32,686 nucleotides of DNA, taken from positions 1-32,686 of the forward strand of contig NZ_JAPUVR010000060.1 of the NCBI RefSeq assembly GCF_029255125.1, read 5' to 3'. Below are positions 16,001 through 24,638 of this stretch, piece after piece. A program made the translations under genes and the position numbers. The notes under the pieces were generated by a model. It searched no databases. It was not told the DNA's origin and worked only from the letters and a program-made list of their open reading frames with translations. Source of the stretch: Accumulibacter sp. (GTDB taxonomy: Bacteria; Pseudomonadota; Gammaproteobacteria; Burkholderiales; Rhodocyclaceae). Position 1 is the stretch's first letter; each line of letters begins with the position of its first letter.

Positions 16001-16461
16001 GTGAAGAAGAGGCCATGGTCGATTCCCAACGTAGCAACCGCATGCTGATGGTTGAGGACGAGGCGGGTGACGCCCGTCTCTTGCAGTTGGCGATGCGCCA
16101 GAGTGGCTTTTCCGCCGACATCGATCACGTCTGGGATGGCTACGAAGCGCTCGACTATCTGCGTCGCGCCGGTCAGCAGCGGCAGCGCGCACCACGCCCC
16201 GACCTGATCGTGCTGGATCTCAAAATGCCTCGCTTGAGTGGCCTGGATTTTCTTGCGCTGATCAAGCAGGACGGCGACTTGCGGGCCATTCCGGTGGTCG
16301 TCTTCAGTTCGTCGCTGCTCGAGACCGACGTGCGCTCAGCCTACGAACTCGGTGCCGCCGGCTACCTGATCAAACCAGCCGACTTCCAGGAGTTGATCAG
16401 TATGGTACGTATCCTGGGTGAATACTGGTTCACGCTCGTGCGTTTGCCGCACAACGACTGA
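15997..16461 (+). CDS. Second single-domain response regulator (Rcp1-like)
   Basis: A 154-residue receiver. It has acidic E20/D21, phosphoacceptor D74 in LIVLDLKMPRLSG, FSSS at the Ser/Thr position and the lysine in YLIKPAD. It is clearly a paralogue of the preceding receiver (shared SAYxLGAAGY and YWxTLxRLP ends), so a tandem duplication is likely. The ATG at 15997 overlaps the previous stop (ATGA); a second ATG at 16015 preceded by GAAGAAGAGG is an alternative start. 163 bases separate it from the diguanylate cyclase. Confidence 0.92.
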   Translation: MSEEEAMVDSQRSNRMLMVEDEAGDARLLQLAMRQSGFSADIDHVWDGYEALDYLRRAGQQRQRAPRPDLIVLDLKMPRLSGLDFLALIKQDGDLRAIPVVVFSSSLLETDVRSAYELGAAGYLIKPADFQELISMVRILGEYWFTLVRLPHND

Positions 16462-16624
16462 CAGGCCAGGAGACTCCGAGGCGGGGGCGATGAGGCAGGA
16501 TGACAACTTTTTCTGGGACTGTGAACAAGCATAGCGCGCCACCGACGCGGGCACCTCGGGTAACGGCGTTCAACTGCGGTCAGACGGCGCAGACGGCGCA
16601 CGTGGATGCCCAGGAGAACGCCGG

Positions 16625-17950
16625 ATGAACAGATCGGCGCAGCAGCAGATCGCGATTCTCGTCATCGAAGACGATCCGGGCGATCTTCGGCTGATTCAGT
16701 TGAACATTCGGCGCGCTGGCGTGCAGACGCTGAGCCGCGAGAACGCGTTGATCTGCGCGCGGACGCTGCGTGAAGGTATTGCGGTTGCCGCGACGAGTCC
16801 GCCGGACGTCGTCCTTCTCGACCTGTCGCTGCCCGATTCATCCGGGCTGGCTACCGTGCAGGCGCTGCGCGCTGAAGTCCCGGGAGTGCCGATCGTCGTC
16901 CTCACCGGTCAGGATGATCATCAGCTTGCCGAAGCTGCGCTGCAGGCTGGTGCGCAGGACTATCTGGTCAAAGGTCAGTTTGAGCACGATGCGCTCGGGC
17001 GGGCGATCAGGCATGCGCTGGTCCGCCAGAAGCTCGAATCGCGCCTGCGCCTGTTCGAGGCGGCCTTGAATTCAGCCGCCAATGGTGTCCTGATAACCAA
17101 CCTGGACTCGACGATCGAATGGGCGAATCCGGCGTTCACCCGGATGACCGGTTTGTCGCTGGCCGAGGCGGTTGGCCGCAAGCCGAACGAGATCCTCAAT
17201 TCGGGCAAGCAGGAGGCCCGTTTCTACCAGAACATGTGGCAGACGATACTGGCTGGCGAAGTATGGAGCGGCGAACTCGTAAACCGGCGCAAGGACGGTA
17301 GTCTGTACGACGAGGCATTGACCATTTCTCCGGTTACCGACGCCAAGGGAGCGATCCGCCATTTCGTCGCGATCAAGCAGGACATTTCCGAGCGCAAGGC
17401 GAATGAGGAGCGCGTCCAACACCTTGCGCATCACGATCAATTGACTGATCTGCCCAATCGCGTGCTGCTCAGCGACCGCCTGGCACAGGCCCTGGCGCAG
17501 GCGCGGCGCGACCGCGGCACGCTGGCCGTGATGTTTCTCGACCTCGACAAGTTCAAGCCGGTCAACGACATTCTCGGTCACGATGTCGGCGATCTCCTGC
17601 TGAAGGAAGTCGCACTGCGCCTGCGGACCTGCGTTCCGCGCGAGTCGGATACCGTTTCACGTCTCGGCGGTGATGAGTTTGTCATTCTCCTGGCGCAGAT
17701 CGACAAGGCTGCGGATGCGGCTTTGGTCGCCAGGAAAGTACTGCTGGCGCTGAGCCAACCGTTCACCATCGGGCCCCATGCAATCGACATTTCGACCAGT
17801 ATCGGCATCGCTGCCTACCCGCAGCACGGTGAAGACGTCAGCCAATTGCTGAAAAGCGCCGATATTGCGATGTATTATGCGAAGAACGACGGGCGCAACT
17901 GCTATCGCTTCTTCCGCGACCTGAACGAAGCTAACGTGCTGAGCGGCTGA
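16625..17950 (+). CDS. Diguanylate cyclase with REC and PAS domains
   Basis: A 441-residue cytoplasmic protein with a receiver domain (about 8-125; E15/D16, D66 in VVLLDLSLPDSSG, T94, K116). A PAS/PAC follows (about 143-258, SAANGVLITNLDSTIEWAN), then a GGDEF domain (about 270-435). The active-site motif GGDEF (348-352) is intact and an inhibitory I-site RESD (339-342) sits five residues before it. It should therefore make c-di-GMP with product feedback. There is no EAL domain. CAGGAGAA ahead of the ATG is a good ribosome site. Phosphorylation of its receiver by the upstream kinases is the natural hypothesis, making it the output of the cascade. Two hairpins follow its stop. Confidence 0.93.
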   Translation: MNRSAQQQIAILVIEDDPGDLRLIQLNIRRAGVQTLSRENALICARTLREGIAVAATSPPDVVLLDLSLPDSSGLATVQALRAEVPGVPIVVLTGQDDHQLAEAALQAGAQDYLVKGQFEHDALGRAIRHALVRQKLESRLRLFEAALNSAANGVLITNLDSTIEWANPAFTRMTGLSLAEAVGRKPNEILNSGKQEARFYQNMWQTILAGEVWSGELVNRRKDGSLYDEALTISPVTDAKGAIRHFVAIKQDISERKANEERVQHLAHHDQLTDLPNRVLLSDRLAQALAQARRDRGTLAVMFLDLDKFKPVNDILGHDVGDLLLKEVALRLRTCVPRESDTVSRLGGDEFVILLAQIDKAADAALVARKVLLALSQPFTIGPHAIDISTSIGIAAYPQHGEDVSQLLKSADIAMYYAKNDGRNCYRFFRDLNEANVLSG

Positions 17951-17969
17951 GGCGCCGGGAACCGGCGCC
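17951..17969 (+). terminator. GC-rich hairpin directly after the diguanylate cyclase
   Basis: A perfect 8-base stem GGCGCCGG / CCGGCGCC with loop GAA begins at the base after the TGA. There is no T run. It may act with the second hairpin 25 bases further on. Confidence 0.5.
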
Positions 17970-17994
17970 GGGCGCTGCGGTCTGTGGGATAAGG

Positions 17995-18013
17995 CCCTGC
18001 CCACTGGGCAGGG
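17995..18013 (+). terminator. Second GC-rich hairpin
   Basis: A perfect stem CCCTGCCC / GGGCAGGG with loop ACT, followed by TATCATC, a weak U-containing tail. The remaining 18014-18255, ahead of the SulP gene, has no gene and no clear promoter hexamers; a GGGGAGGG ribosome site ends it. Confidence 0.5.
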
Positions 18014-18255
18014 TATCATCGCAGGCCGAGCGTGGCGGCTTGCGCCTCACCCAATTGCCGGATGGCAGTGGCGGTGCTCGCATGGGCGGGTACTTGTCAT
18101 GCCAGCCGAAGACACTGCAACCGCGGCAAACGACCGGCGGTTGCTGTAACACGCTCGGTTGAACAGAAAAGATCGAGTGGCGTTGGGACTCGCTCAGCTC
18201 GTCCGGGCTGCTGCGAGGATCGCATGTCGTCGCAATATCCAGTGGGGAGGGAAGC

Positions 18256-20469
18256 GTGGAACTGACACTGAAGCTCAAGAATGACAAATTGGCCGGCGAC
18301 TTCTGGGGTGGGCTGGCAGCCATGCTCGTCGCCCTGCCGTCGGCCATCGCTTTCGGGGTGACGATCTACGGGTCGATCGGGCCGGGCTATGCGGGCCTTG
18401 GCGCTTTGGCCGGCATTCTCGGGGCGACGGCACTTGGTCTGGTAGCGCCGGCGCTCGGTGGAACCAACCGCCTGATCACGGCGCCGTGTGCACCCGCTGC
18501 CGCCGTTCTCTCGGCGTTTGCCATCGGTTTGGTGCAGCAGGAAGTCGAGGCACCCTTCATCGTTCTCATGCTGACTGCGCTCGGCCTGGTTGCCGGGATC
18601 GTGCAGTTGTCGCTGGGATTCATGGGCATCGGCAGCCTGATCAAGTACATCCCGTTTCCGGTGGTCAGTGGCTACCTGACCGGGGTGGGGCTGATCATCA
18701 TCGGCAGCCAGATCCCGAAATTTCTCGGCGTTTTCGGTGGCTACTCGCTGTGGAAAACGCTCATCTCTCCCGAGTTGTGGCATTGGCAGAGCCCCGTCAT
18801 CGGAGCAGTGACCGCTGGCGTCATGATCCTCGCGCCGATGGTGACGCGCGCTGTGCCGGCAGCGATTCTTGGCCTGTTGGCGGGCGTGCTGACCTACTTT
18901 GGCTTGGCCTTCTGGGTGGACGAGTCGATGTTCGTCGTCGAGGGCAACAAACTGATCATCGGCACGCTCGGCGGTTCTGCGTCGAGTTTGCTCGACGCGA
19001 TTACCGGTCGCTGGCGCGAGATTGGCGAACTGAAGCTGAGCCAGATCGGCAGCTTGCTCGGAACCGCGTTCACCTTGGCCGTGTTGCTGTCGATCGATAC
19101 GCTGAAGACCGCCGTCGTGCTCGACGCGCTAACCCGCTCGCGCCATGATTCGAACCGCGAACTGGTCGCGCAGGGCGTCGGCAACATTGCTTCCGCCTGT
19201 GCCGGCGGCATGCCTGGAGCCGGACAGATGGGCGCCACGCTGGTCAATCTGGCCAGTGGTGGGCAGACGCGCGTTTCGGGTGTGGTTGAAGGCGTCCTGT
19301 CGCTGATCGCTTTCCTCCTTCTTGGTGCGTTCATTACATGGATTCCGGTTGGCGCTCTGGCCGGAATTCTGATCGTCGTCGGCTTCCGGATGATCGACCG
19401 TCATAGCCTGCAACTGCTCGAGTCGCCGTGGACGATCATGGACTTCATCGTCATCGTCGTCGTCGTCGCGGTAGCCGTCGGCTACAGCCTGATCGCGGCC
19501 TCCGGCGTCGGCATTGCACTGGCGATGTTCCTCTTCATCCGCGAGCAACTCGGCAGCACGATCATCCGCAACAAGATCGACGGGTCGAACCGTTTCTCGA
19601 AGCGCGTACGCCTGGCGCAGGACATGGATCTGCTCGCCAAACGAGGAAACGAGGCAGTGATCCTCGAGTTGCAGGGCAGCTTCTTCTTCGGGACAAAGGA
19701 CCAGCTCTATCTGGCACTCGAGCCCGAACTGCGTAAACGTAACTACATCGTGCTCGACATGCGGCGTGTTCAATCGGTCGACGTGACCGCCGTGCATTTG
19801 CTCAGTCAGATCCGGGATTCGCTAAGCGAGCGCGGCGCCTATCTGATTTTCAGTGGCTTGTCACATACCTTGCCGAATGGGCGCAACATCGCGGAGTTCT
19901 TCGACCGGATGGAACTGACGACGACGACCGAGCGTGTCAAGGTCTTCCAGACGCTGGATGAGGCGGTCGAGTGGATCGAGGACCAGATTCTCGGCGAGAG
20001 CCCGGTAAAGGCTGCCGAGTTGCCGCCGCTCGAAATCTACGAGCTCGAGATCTTCAAGGACTGCAAGGAGGATACGCTGATCACACTGGCCGAGTTGCTC
20101 GAACGGCGATCGGTGGCCAAGGACGAGAAGGTTTTTGCCCTGGGCGATCCAGGCGACCAGTTGTACCTGATTCGCAAGGGTGTCGTGCGCATCACGTGGC
20201 CGGAGTCGGGTGCCAAGACCTCGTACCACACGCTGACCTACGGACGTGGCGACTTTTTCGGCGGCGTCTCGTTCATTTCCGGGGTCAGCCGGATGAACGA
20301 CGCGACAGCGACCGAAGACACCGAACTCTTCGTCATGCGGCGCGAGGTGTTCGATCAACTGCGGGAAGACCACAAGCGGCTTGCCTTCCATCTGGTAGAG
20401 TCGATTGCCAAGATTCTCGCGTCGCGCTTGCGCTACGCCGACAAGGAGTTGATGGCCATTCAGGAATAG
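18256..20469 (+). CDS. SulP (SLC26) anion transporter fused to STAS and cyclic-nucleotide-binding domains
   Basis: A 737-residue inner-membrane protein with the SulP transport core (about 8-430; early GDFWGGLAAMLVALPSAIAFG, later NIASACAGGMPGAGQMGATL). A STAS domain follows (about 455-570, VDVTAVHLLSQIRDSL), then a C-terminal cNMP-binding fold (about 590-725, GDPGDQLYLIRKGVVRI). SulP proteins carry sulfate, bicarbonate or dicarboxylates; the substrate cannot be told here. The nucleotide-binding cassette reads GDFFGGVSFISGVSRMNDATA: the Glu usual after FG, which contacts the ribose, is Gly, and the Arg is followed by extra residues. Ligand binding may be altered or lost. The GTG start has a strong GGGGAGGG Shine-Dalgarno. 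Confidence 0.92.
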   Translation: MELTLKLKNDKLAGDFWGGLAAMLVALPSAIAFGVTIYGSIGPGYAGLGALAGILGATALGLVAPALGGTNRLITAPCAPAAAVLSAFAIGLVQQEVEAPFIVLMLTALGLVAGIVQLSLGFMGIGSLIKYIPFPVVSGYLTGVGLIIIGSQIPKFLGVFGGYSLWKTLISPELWHWQSPVIGAVTAGVMILAPMVTRAVPAAILGLLAGVLTYFGLAFWVDESMFVVEGNKLIIGTLGGSASSLLDAITGRWREIGELKLSQIGSLLGTAFTLAVLLSIDTLKTAVVLDALTRSRHDSNRELVAQGVGNIASACAGGMPGAGQMGATLVNLASGGQTRVSGVVEGVLSLIAFLLLGAFITWIPVGALAGILIVVGFRMIDRHSLQLLESPWTIMDFIVIVVVVAVAVGYSLIAASGVGIALAMFLFIREQLGSTIIRNKIDGSNRFSKRVRLAQDMDLLAKRGNEAVILELQGSFFFGTKDQLYLALEPELRKRNYIVLDMRRVQSVDVTAVHLLSQIRDSLSERGAYLIFSGLSHTLPNGRNIAEFFDRMELTTTTERVKVFQTLDEAVEWIEDQILGESPVKAAELPPLEIYELEIFKDCKEDTLITLAELLERRSVAKDEKVFALGDPGDQLYLIRKGVVRITWPESGAKTSYHTLTYGRGDFFGGVSFISGVSRMNDATATEDTELFVMRREVFDQLREDHKRLAFHLVESIAKILASRLRYADKELMAIQE

Positions 20470-20478
20470 GCAGGAGCG

Positions 20479-20571
20479 ATGGGCAATGCCTCAGCGCATC
20501 CCCCAGCGCATCCCGCAGCGCATCCTCGTACCGACCACTGGCCGGCACTCGTCGCGCGGGCCCCGGCATGA
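20479..20571 (+). CDS. Possible 30-residue leader ORF coupled to the DNA glycosylase
   Basis: An ATG at 20479 with CAGGAG just upstream opens a 30-codon frame nine bases after the SulP stop. Its TGA (20569-20571) overlaps the glycosylase ATG as ATGA. The peptide contains a three-fold Ala-His-Pro pattern (SAHPPAHPAAHP) encoded by a 12-base tandem repeat. It may be a real micropeptide, a device that carries ribosomes into the next gene, or a chance frame. There is no homology I recognise. Confidence 0.35.
   Translation: MGNASAHPPAHPAAHPRTDHWPALVARAPA
20492..20527 (+). repeat. Three 12-base tandem repeats
   Basis: CAGCGCATCCCC, CAGCGCATCCCG and CAGCGCATCCTC are adjacent at 20492-20527. They lie between the SulP and glycosylase genes and encode the Ala-His-Pro pattern of the short ORF. 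The unit length is a multiple of three. Confidence 0.85.
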
Positions 20572-21185
20572 CGCCTGCCTATTGGCCGCAGGCGACGCGC
20601 GAACTGACGGCGGCCGACGACACTCTGGCCGAGCTGATCGGGCGCTATGCCGGTCTGGCCCTGATCTCGCGTGGCGATCCTTTCGTCACCCTGGTTCGCT
20701 CGATCGTTGGCCAGCAAATTTCGGTCAAGGCCGCCGACAGTGTCTGGGCGCGCGTTCTGGCCGCGTTGCCAGCGATCACGCCAGACGCCGTATTGGCCAG
20801 CGATGCAGCGACCTTGCGTGCTTGCGGCCTGTCCGTGCGCAAGGTCGAGTACGTCAGCGATCTGGCGCGACACTTTGCCACGGGCTGTATCCATGTTGAT
20901 CATTGGGCCGCAATGAGCGATGCTCAGATCATTGCTGAACTCGGCGCGGTTCGCGGCATAGGTTTGTGGACGGCGCAGATGTTTCTGATCTTCAACCAGT
21001 TGCGCCCGGACGTTCTGCCCCTCGACGATATTGGCCTGCAGAAGGCGGTGGCCTTGCACTATTGCGCCGGCGAACGCCCCGATCGGCGGCGACTGGCCGG
21101 TTTTGGCGAACGCTGGCGTCCCTGGCGTTCGGTGGCGACCTGGTATCTGTGGCGCAGCCTCGACCCACTGCCGGTCGAATACTGA
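20568..21185 (+). CDS. DNA-3-methyladenine glycosylase (AlkA-type HhH-GPD)
   Basis: A 205-residue base-excision repair enzyme that removes alkylated purines. It has FVTLVRSIVGQQIS (about 39-52) typical of the family, the helix-hairpin-helix GAVRGIGLWTAQMFL (126-140), and catalytic Asp in LPLDDIGL (D154, with D153 adjacent). There is no iron-sulfur cluster and no Ada-like N-terminal domain, so it is the short AlkA/Mag type, not the 282-residue E. coli AlkA. The ATG lies inside the stop of the 30-codon leader ORF. It is probably co-transcribed with the SulP gene 98 bases upstream, though no functional link is obvious. Confidence 0.9.
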   Translation: MTPAYWPQATRELTAADDTLAELIGRYAGLALISRGDPFVTLVRSIVGQQISVKAADSVWARVLAALPAITPDAVLASDAATLRACGLSVRKVEYVSDLARHFATGCIHVDHWAAMSDAQIIAELGAVRGIGLWTAQMFLIFNQLRPDVLPLDDIGLQKAVALHYCAGERPDRRRLAGFGERWRPWRSVATWYLWRSLDPLPVEY

Positions 21186-21440
21186 GCGCGCGTCGAGCAA
21201 TCGTCGCGGGCGGGCAGGGCGCACCGCTCGCGCGAGTGAACGCCGAGGCCGAGCCATCTGAGTAAGCAAGAAGGGGGCGAGCCGGCAGTGCGGCGGCCCG
21301 GGCGTGCCGACGATCCGGTACTGGCCCCGAGCCTGGCCCAGGCGGCGAAGCGTTTGGGCAGACTATCAGTGCGTTGCGCGATTCGCTAACATCGGCATTC
21401 ACGCCGCTTTGCCGGCGAGCTTGGCGAGGAGAGCATCGGT

Positions 21441-24400
21441 ATGGCAAGAGCTTCATCTTCATCCCACGGTGTGAATTCGCTCGGGACGCGGACGGCCGTC
21501 TGGAAGCAACGCTTCCTGGCCTGTTGCGTTGCAGCAGGCTGCCTGTGGCTGCCAGCGTTTTCAGCGCTGGCGCAAAGCGAAATGGAAGACGAAGCGCCGA
21601 CCGAGGAGGGTGACTTCGACAGCGGGGCGAGCAAACTGAGCCATGACGAGGCCGTGCGGCTGCTTGCCCAGCCCTTGCCCGAAGAGCCCGCGGCGCGCTT
21701 CGCCACGCTCCAGCGTCAGTACCGCGCCGCGCAGCGGCTCGACGAACGCGATCGGCAGGTCGATCTCGCGCGCCAGTTGGTCGAAGCGGGCCGCGGGCGG
21801 GCCGACGGCGAGACGTGGATCCCGACCTATCTCAGCGCTGAGTTCACCTGGGGCAGCCAGGGCAGGGCGCTTGCCGCCTGCGAACCGCTGCTCGAGGACG
21901 ATCGGCTTTCGCTGCCGACGCGTGCGCTGGTCGCTTTGCGGCAGACCTACTTCGCGGCGCAGGGTAATGACCGCAGCTTGCTGATGCGTTTCTGGTCGCG
22001 CGCCGACAGTCTGGCGGAAAAGGCGATTCGGCAGCACCCAGAGCGCTCGCCACAAATCGGCGTTCTGCGCCTGCATGCGCGCTCCGAAATCGAACGCTGG
22101 CAGGGCGATGCTGCCGCCTCGGTGGCGACGCTGCGCCAAGCGGTGACCTTGGCCCGCCGCGAAGTACGCAACGCGCGTGCGCAGAGCAAGGATGGGCGTG
22201 ACGCCGCGACGCTCAGCGCCTACGGTTGGCTGGACTCGTCGCTTGGCCTGCTGACCTACGCGCTGGTTCGCCAGGCGCGGGTACAGGAGGCGATTGATTT
22301 GGCGCAAGCAAATCTGGCGCTGTGGCGCGCCGGCGAAATTGGTGATGGCTACGGCGCTCGCTGGAACTACCGCCTGGCGACCAGCCTGAACGCCACGCAG
22401 CAGTATGAAGCGGCGCTGGCGGCGGCTCGTTTGTCCGACGAGATGCTGCACAAGGCCGGTGCGAGCAGCGCCAGCCACACGCGCTGGCTGGCCCGGCAGG
22501 AGCTTGTGCGCGCACTGATCGGCCTGCGTCGCTGGCAGGAGGCCGACGAGTCGTACCGCAGCTTCCTCGCCGCCATGCCGGCCGACCTGCTGGCTCGCAC
22601 GCGGGCGTCCGACTGGCGTCTGCTGGCGCTGTTGGGTGCCAAGAACGGTCGTCTGGACGAAGCGCTCGAACAAGCCGAGCGTTCGCACCGCTTCCGCCTC
22701 CGCCTGTACGGCAGCCGCCATCCGCAGACGCAGGAAGCGGCCGGGGTGCGTGGCGTCGTCCGCTTGCTGCGTGGAGATCTCCGATCAGCGCTCGGCGATT
22801 ACGAGGACCTCTTTGCCGCGACGCTCGACAATCCGGGTGGCTGGCTCGATCTCGACCTGCGCGGCGTACGCGGCTACGTTTTTGGCATCGCCTTCGACGA
22901 ATTCCTGCGCTACGTGGGCGAACGCGCCCTGCGCGGCGAGAGCGTAGACCCGCAGCTCAGTGAACGCGCGCTGCAGATCGCCGAGCGCAGCAGCCTGAGC
23001 GTGACGCAGCGGGCGTTGGCCGACAGTACGGCGCGCGTTCTGGCGAGTACGCCGGCGCTGCGCACGCTCGTCGAGCAGGAACAGACGCAGCGGCGGGCGG
23101 TGGCCGCGCTCTTCAGCCAGGTGGCGGGCGCGCTCGGGCGGGAAGACCAGTTGCGCCGCGAGGCGCAGACCGAGGCGTTCAAGGCGCTGCCCGAGAGCGA
23201 GCGGAAGGCGCACGGCGAACGCCTGCGCCACGCCCGCGAGCAGGTCAAGGCGCAACAGGCGGAAGCGCTGACCGCGCGCAACACCCTGAACGCGCAGCGG
23301 GCAGCGATGGCCAAGCAATTTCCCGGCTACGCCGATCTGATCACGCCGGCGACGCCGCGCGCCGAGGAACTGCAGCGCCTGCTCGGCCAGGGCGAGGCGC
23401 TGCTCGTGGTCCATTCGACCGACAGCGCGACGCTCGCCTGGCTGCTCACCGCCGATGGTGGCAGCCGCTTTGCCGCCAGTCGCCTGAGCCGGCGCGATCT
23501 TGCCCAACGCGTCGCAGAGCTGCGCCGCATGCTTGACTTGTCCGACCAGCCGGTCGGGCGCGAGCCGGCGCTCCAGCCAGCGCTGCTGCACGCGCTCTAC
23601 CGCGAAATCTTCGGCCGCTTCAGCGACAGGCTGAGCGGCCTGCGGTCGCTGATCGTCGCCACGCAGGGGCCGTTGGCCAGCCTGCCGCTGGCGGCGCTGG
23701 TCACCGACGCGGCGCCGGACGGCGGCGCTCCCGCCTGGCTGATCCGGCGGCTGGCGGTGACGCAGGTGCCCTCGGCTTCCGCCCTGCATGCGCTGCGCCG
23801 GGTGCAGCCGGCGCCTGCCGCACGCGCGATGATTGGCTTTGCCGATCCCGTGTTCACCGCTGCGGGCGATAAGCTGGCGGCGAGCGCAGCACCTCCGCCG
23901 GCCAACCGGTCGGCGGCGGGCGCGTCGCGGCGCGCGGCGCCGGCGCGCGCTGGCCGGGCCGTTGGCGGACGCTACGACGCCGAGTGGGGCTTCCGCTATG
24001 GCGAGATGCCACCGCTGCCGGAGACCCGCGGCGAAATGCTGGCGGTCGCTGCGGCGGTCGGGGCCGACCCCGACAACGATCTGTTTTTCGGTGCGCGCGC
24101 GACGCGAAGAGCGGTCCTGGACGCCGACCTGAGTGACCGGCGGGTCGTCGGCTTTGCCACGCACGGCCTGATGCCCGGCGACGCACCGGGAATCGGCAAA
24201 CCGGCGCTCGCCATGGCGGCGACTGCCGACGACGGCGAATCGCCACTGCTCGAACTCGACGACGTGCTGAACCTGCGCCTGAATGCGCAGTGGGTGCTGC
24301 TTTCGGCGTGCAACACGGCGGCTGGCGAGCGGGGCGGTGCGGCGATGTCGGGGCTGGTCCGCGGCTTCTTTTTCGCCGGTGCGCGTTCGGTGCTGGCGAC

Positions 24401-24596
24401 GCATTGGGCGGTCGATAGCGAGTCTTCTGCGGCGCTCAGCACGGCGACCTTCGAGGCGGCGAAAGGCGGCACGGCGCGTGCCGAAAGCTTGCGTCAGGCG
24501 CAGCTTGCGCTGATCGACGGCCGCATCGGCGCTGGCCGCTGGAGCCATCCCTACCATTGGGCGCCGTACGCCTTGTTCGGCGATCCGCAACGGTGA
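21441..24596 (+). CDS. Exported TPR-CHAT domain protein
   Basis: A 1051-residue protein. The N-terminus has basic residues (KQR) followed by a hydrophobic stretch (FLACCVAAGCLWLPAF) and an SALA-QS cleavage site, a Sec signal peptide. Helical TPR-like repeats fill about 60-560, a coiled region lies at about 560-640, and a C-terminal CHAT (caspase-like) domain spans about 640-1051. The catalytic pair is intact: H908 in GFATHGLMPGD and C957 in VLLSACNTAAGE; the closing HPYHWAPYALFGDP is typical of the family. CHAT proteins are peptidases, some of them defence or signalling effectors. Export would place this one in the periplasm. GAGGAGAGC precedes the ATG. A low-complexity Ala/Arg insert lies at about 815-845. 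The substrate is unknown. Confidence 0.9.
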   Translation: MARASSSSHGVNSLGTRTAVWKQRFLACCVAAGCLWLPAFSALAQSEMEDEAPTEEGDFDSGASKLSHDEAVRLLAQPLPEEPAARFATLQRQYRAAQRLDERDRQVDLARQLVEAGRGRADGETWIPTYLSAEFTWGSQGRALAACEPLLEDDRLSLPTRALVALRQTYFAAQGNDRSLLMRFWSRADSLAEKAIRQHPERSPQIGVLRLHARSEIERWQGDAAASVATLRQAVTLARREVRNARAQSKDGRDAATLSAYGWLDSSLGLLTYALVRQARVQEAIDLAQANLALWRAGEIGDGYGARWNYRLATSLNATQQYEAALAAARLSDEMLHKAGASSASHTRWLARQELVRALIGLRRWQEADESYRSFLAAMPADLLARTRASDWRLLALLGAKNGRLDEALEQAERSHRFRLRLYGSRHPQTQEAAGVRGVVRLLRGDLRSALGDYEDLFAATLDNPGGWLDLDLRGVRGYVFGIAFDEFLRYVGERALRGESVDPQLSERALQIAERSSLSVTQRALADSTARVLASTPALRTLVEQEQTQRRAVAALFSQVAGALGREDQLRREAQTEAFKALPESERKAHGERLRHAREQVKAQQAEALTARNTLNAQRAAMAKQFPGYADLITPATPRAEELQRLLGQGEALLVVHSTDSATLAWLLTADGGSRFAASRLSRRDLAQRVAELRRMLDLSDQPVGREPALQPALLHALYREIFGRFSDRLSGLRSLIVATQGPLASLPLAALVTDAAPDGGAPAWLIRRLAVTQVPSASALHALRRVQPAPAARAMIGFADPVFTAAGDKLAASAAPPPANRSAAGASRRAAPARAGRAVGGRYDAEWGFRYGEMPPLPETRGEMLAVAAAVGADPDNDLFFGARATRRAVLDADLSDRRVVGFATHGLMPGDAPGIGKPALAMAATADDGESPLLELDDVLNLRLNAQWVLLSACNTAAGERGGAAMSGLVRGFFFAGARSVLATHWAVDSESSAALSTATFEAAKGGTARAESLRQAQLALIDGRIGAGRWSHPYHWAPYALFGDPQR

Positions 24597-24610
24597 ATGC
24601 TGTCGCTGTG

Positions 24611-24630
24611 CCGGCCGGCCGGCCGGCCGG
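24611..24630. repeat. (CCGG)5 tract between converging genes
   Basis: Five perfect CCGG units lie in the 42-base gap between the ends of the CHAT and ugd genes. The tract is fully self-complementary and could fold as a hairpin in either transcript, so it may help end both. Confidence 0.8.
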
Positions 24631-24638
24631 CTTGGCGC

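Noticed and set aside
22785-24590. 600-codon minus-strand open frame opposite the CHAT gene
   Set aside because: It is a shadow of GC-rich third positions; the translation is Arg/Ala/Gln-rich and resembles no family, while the plus strand carries intact CHAT motifs.
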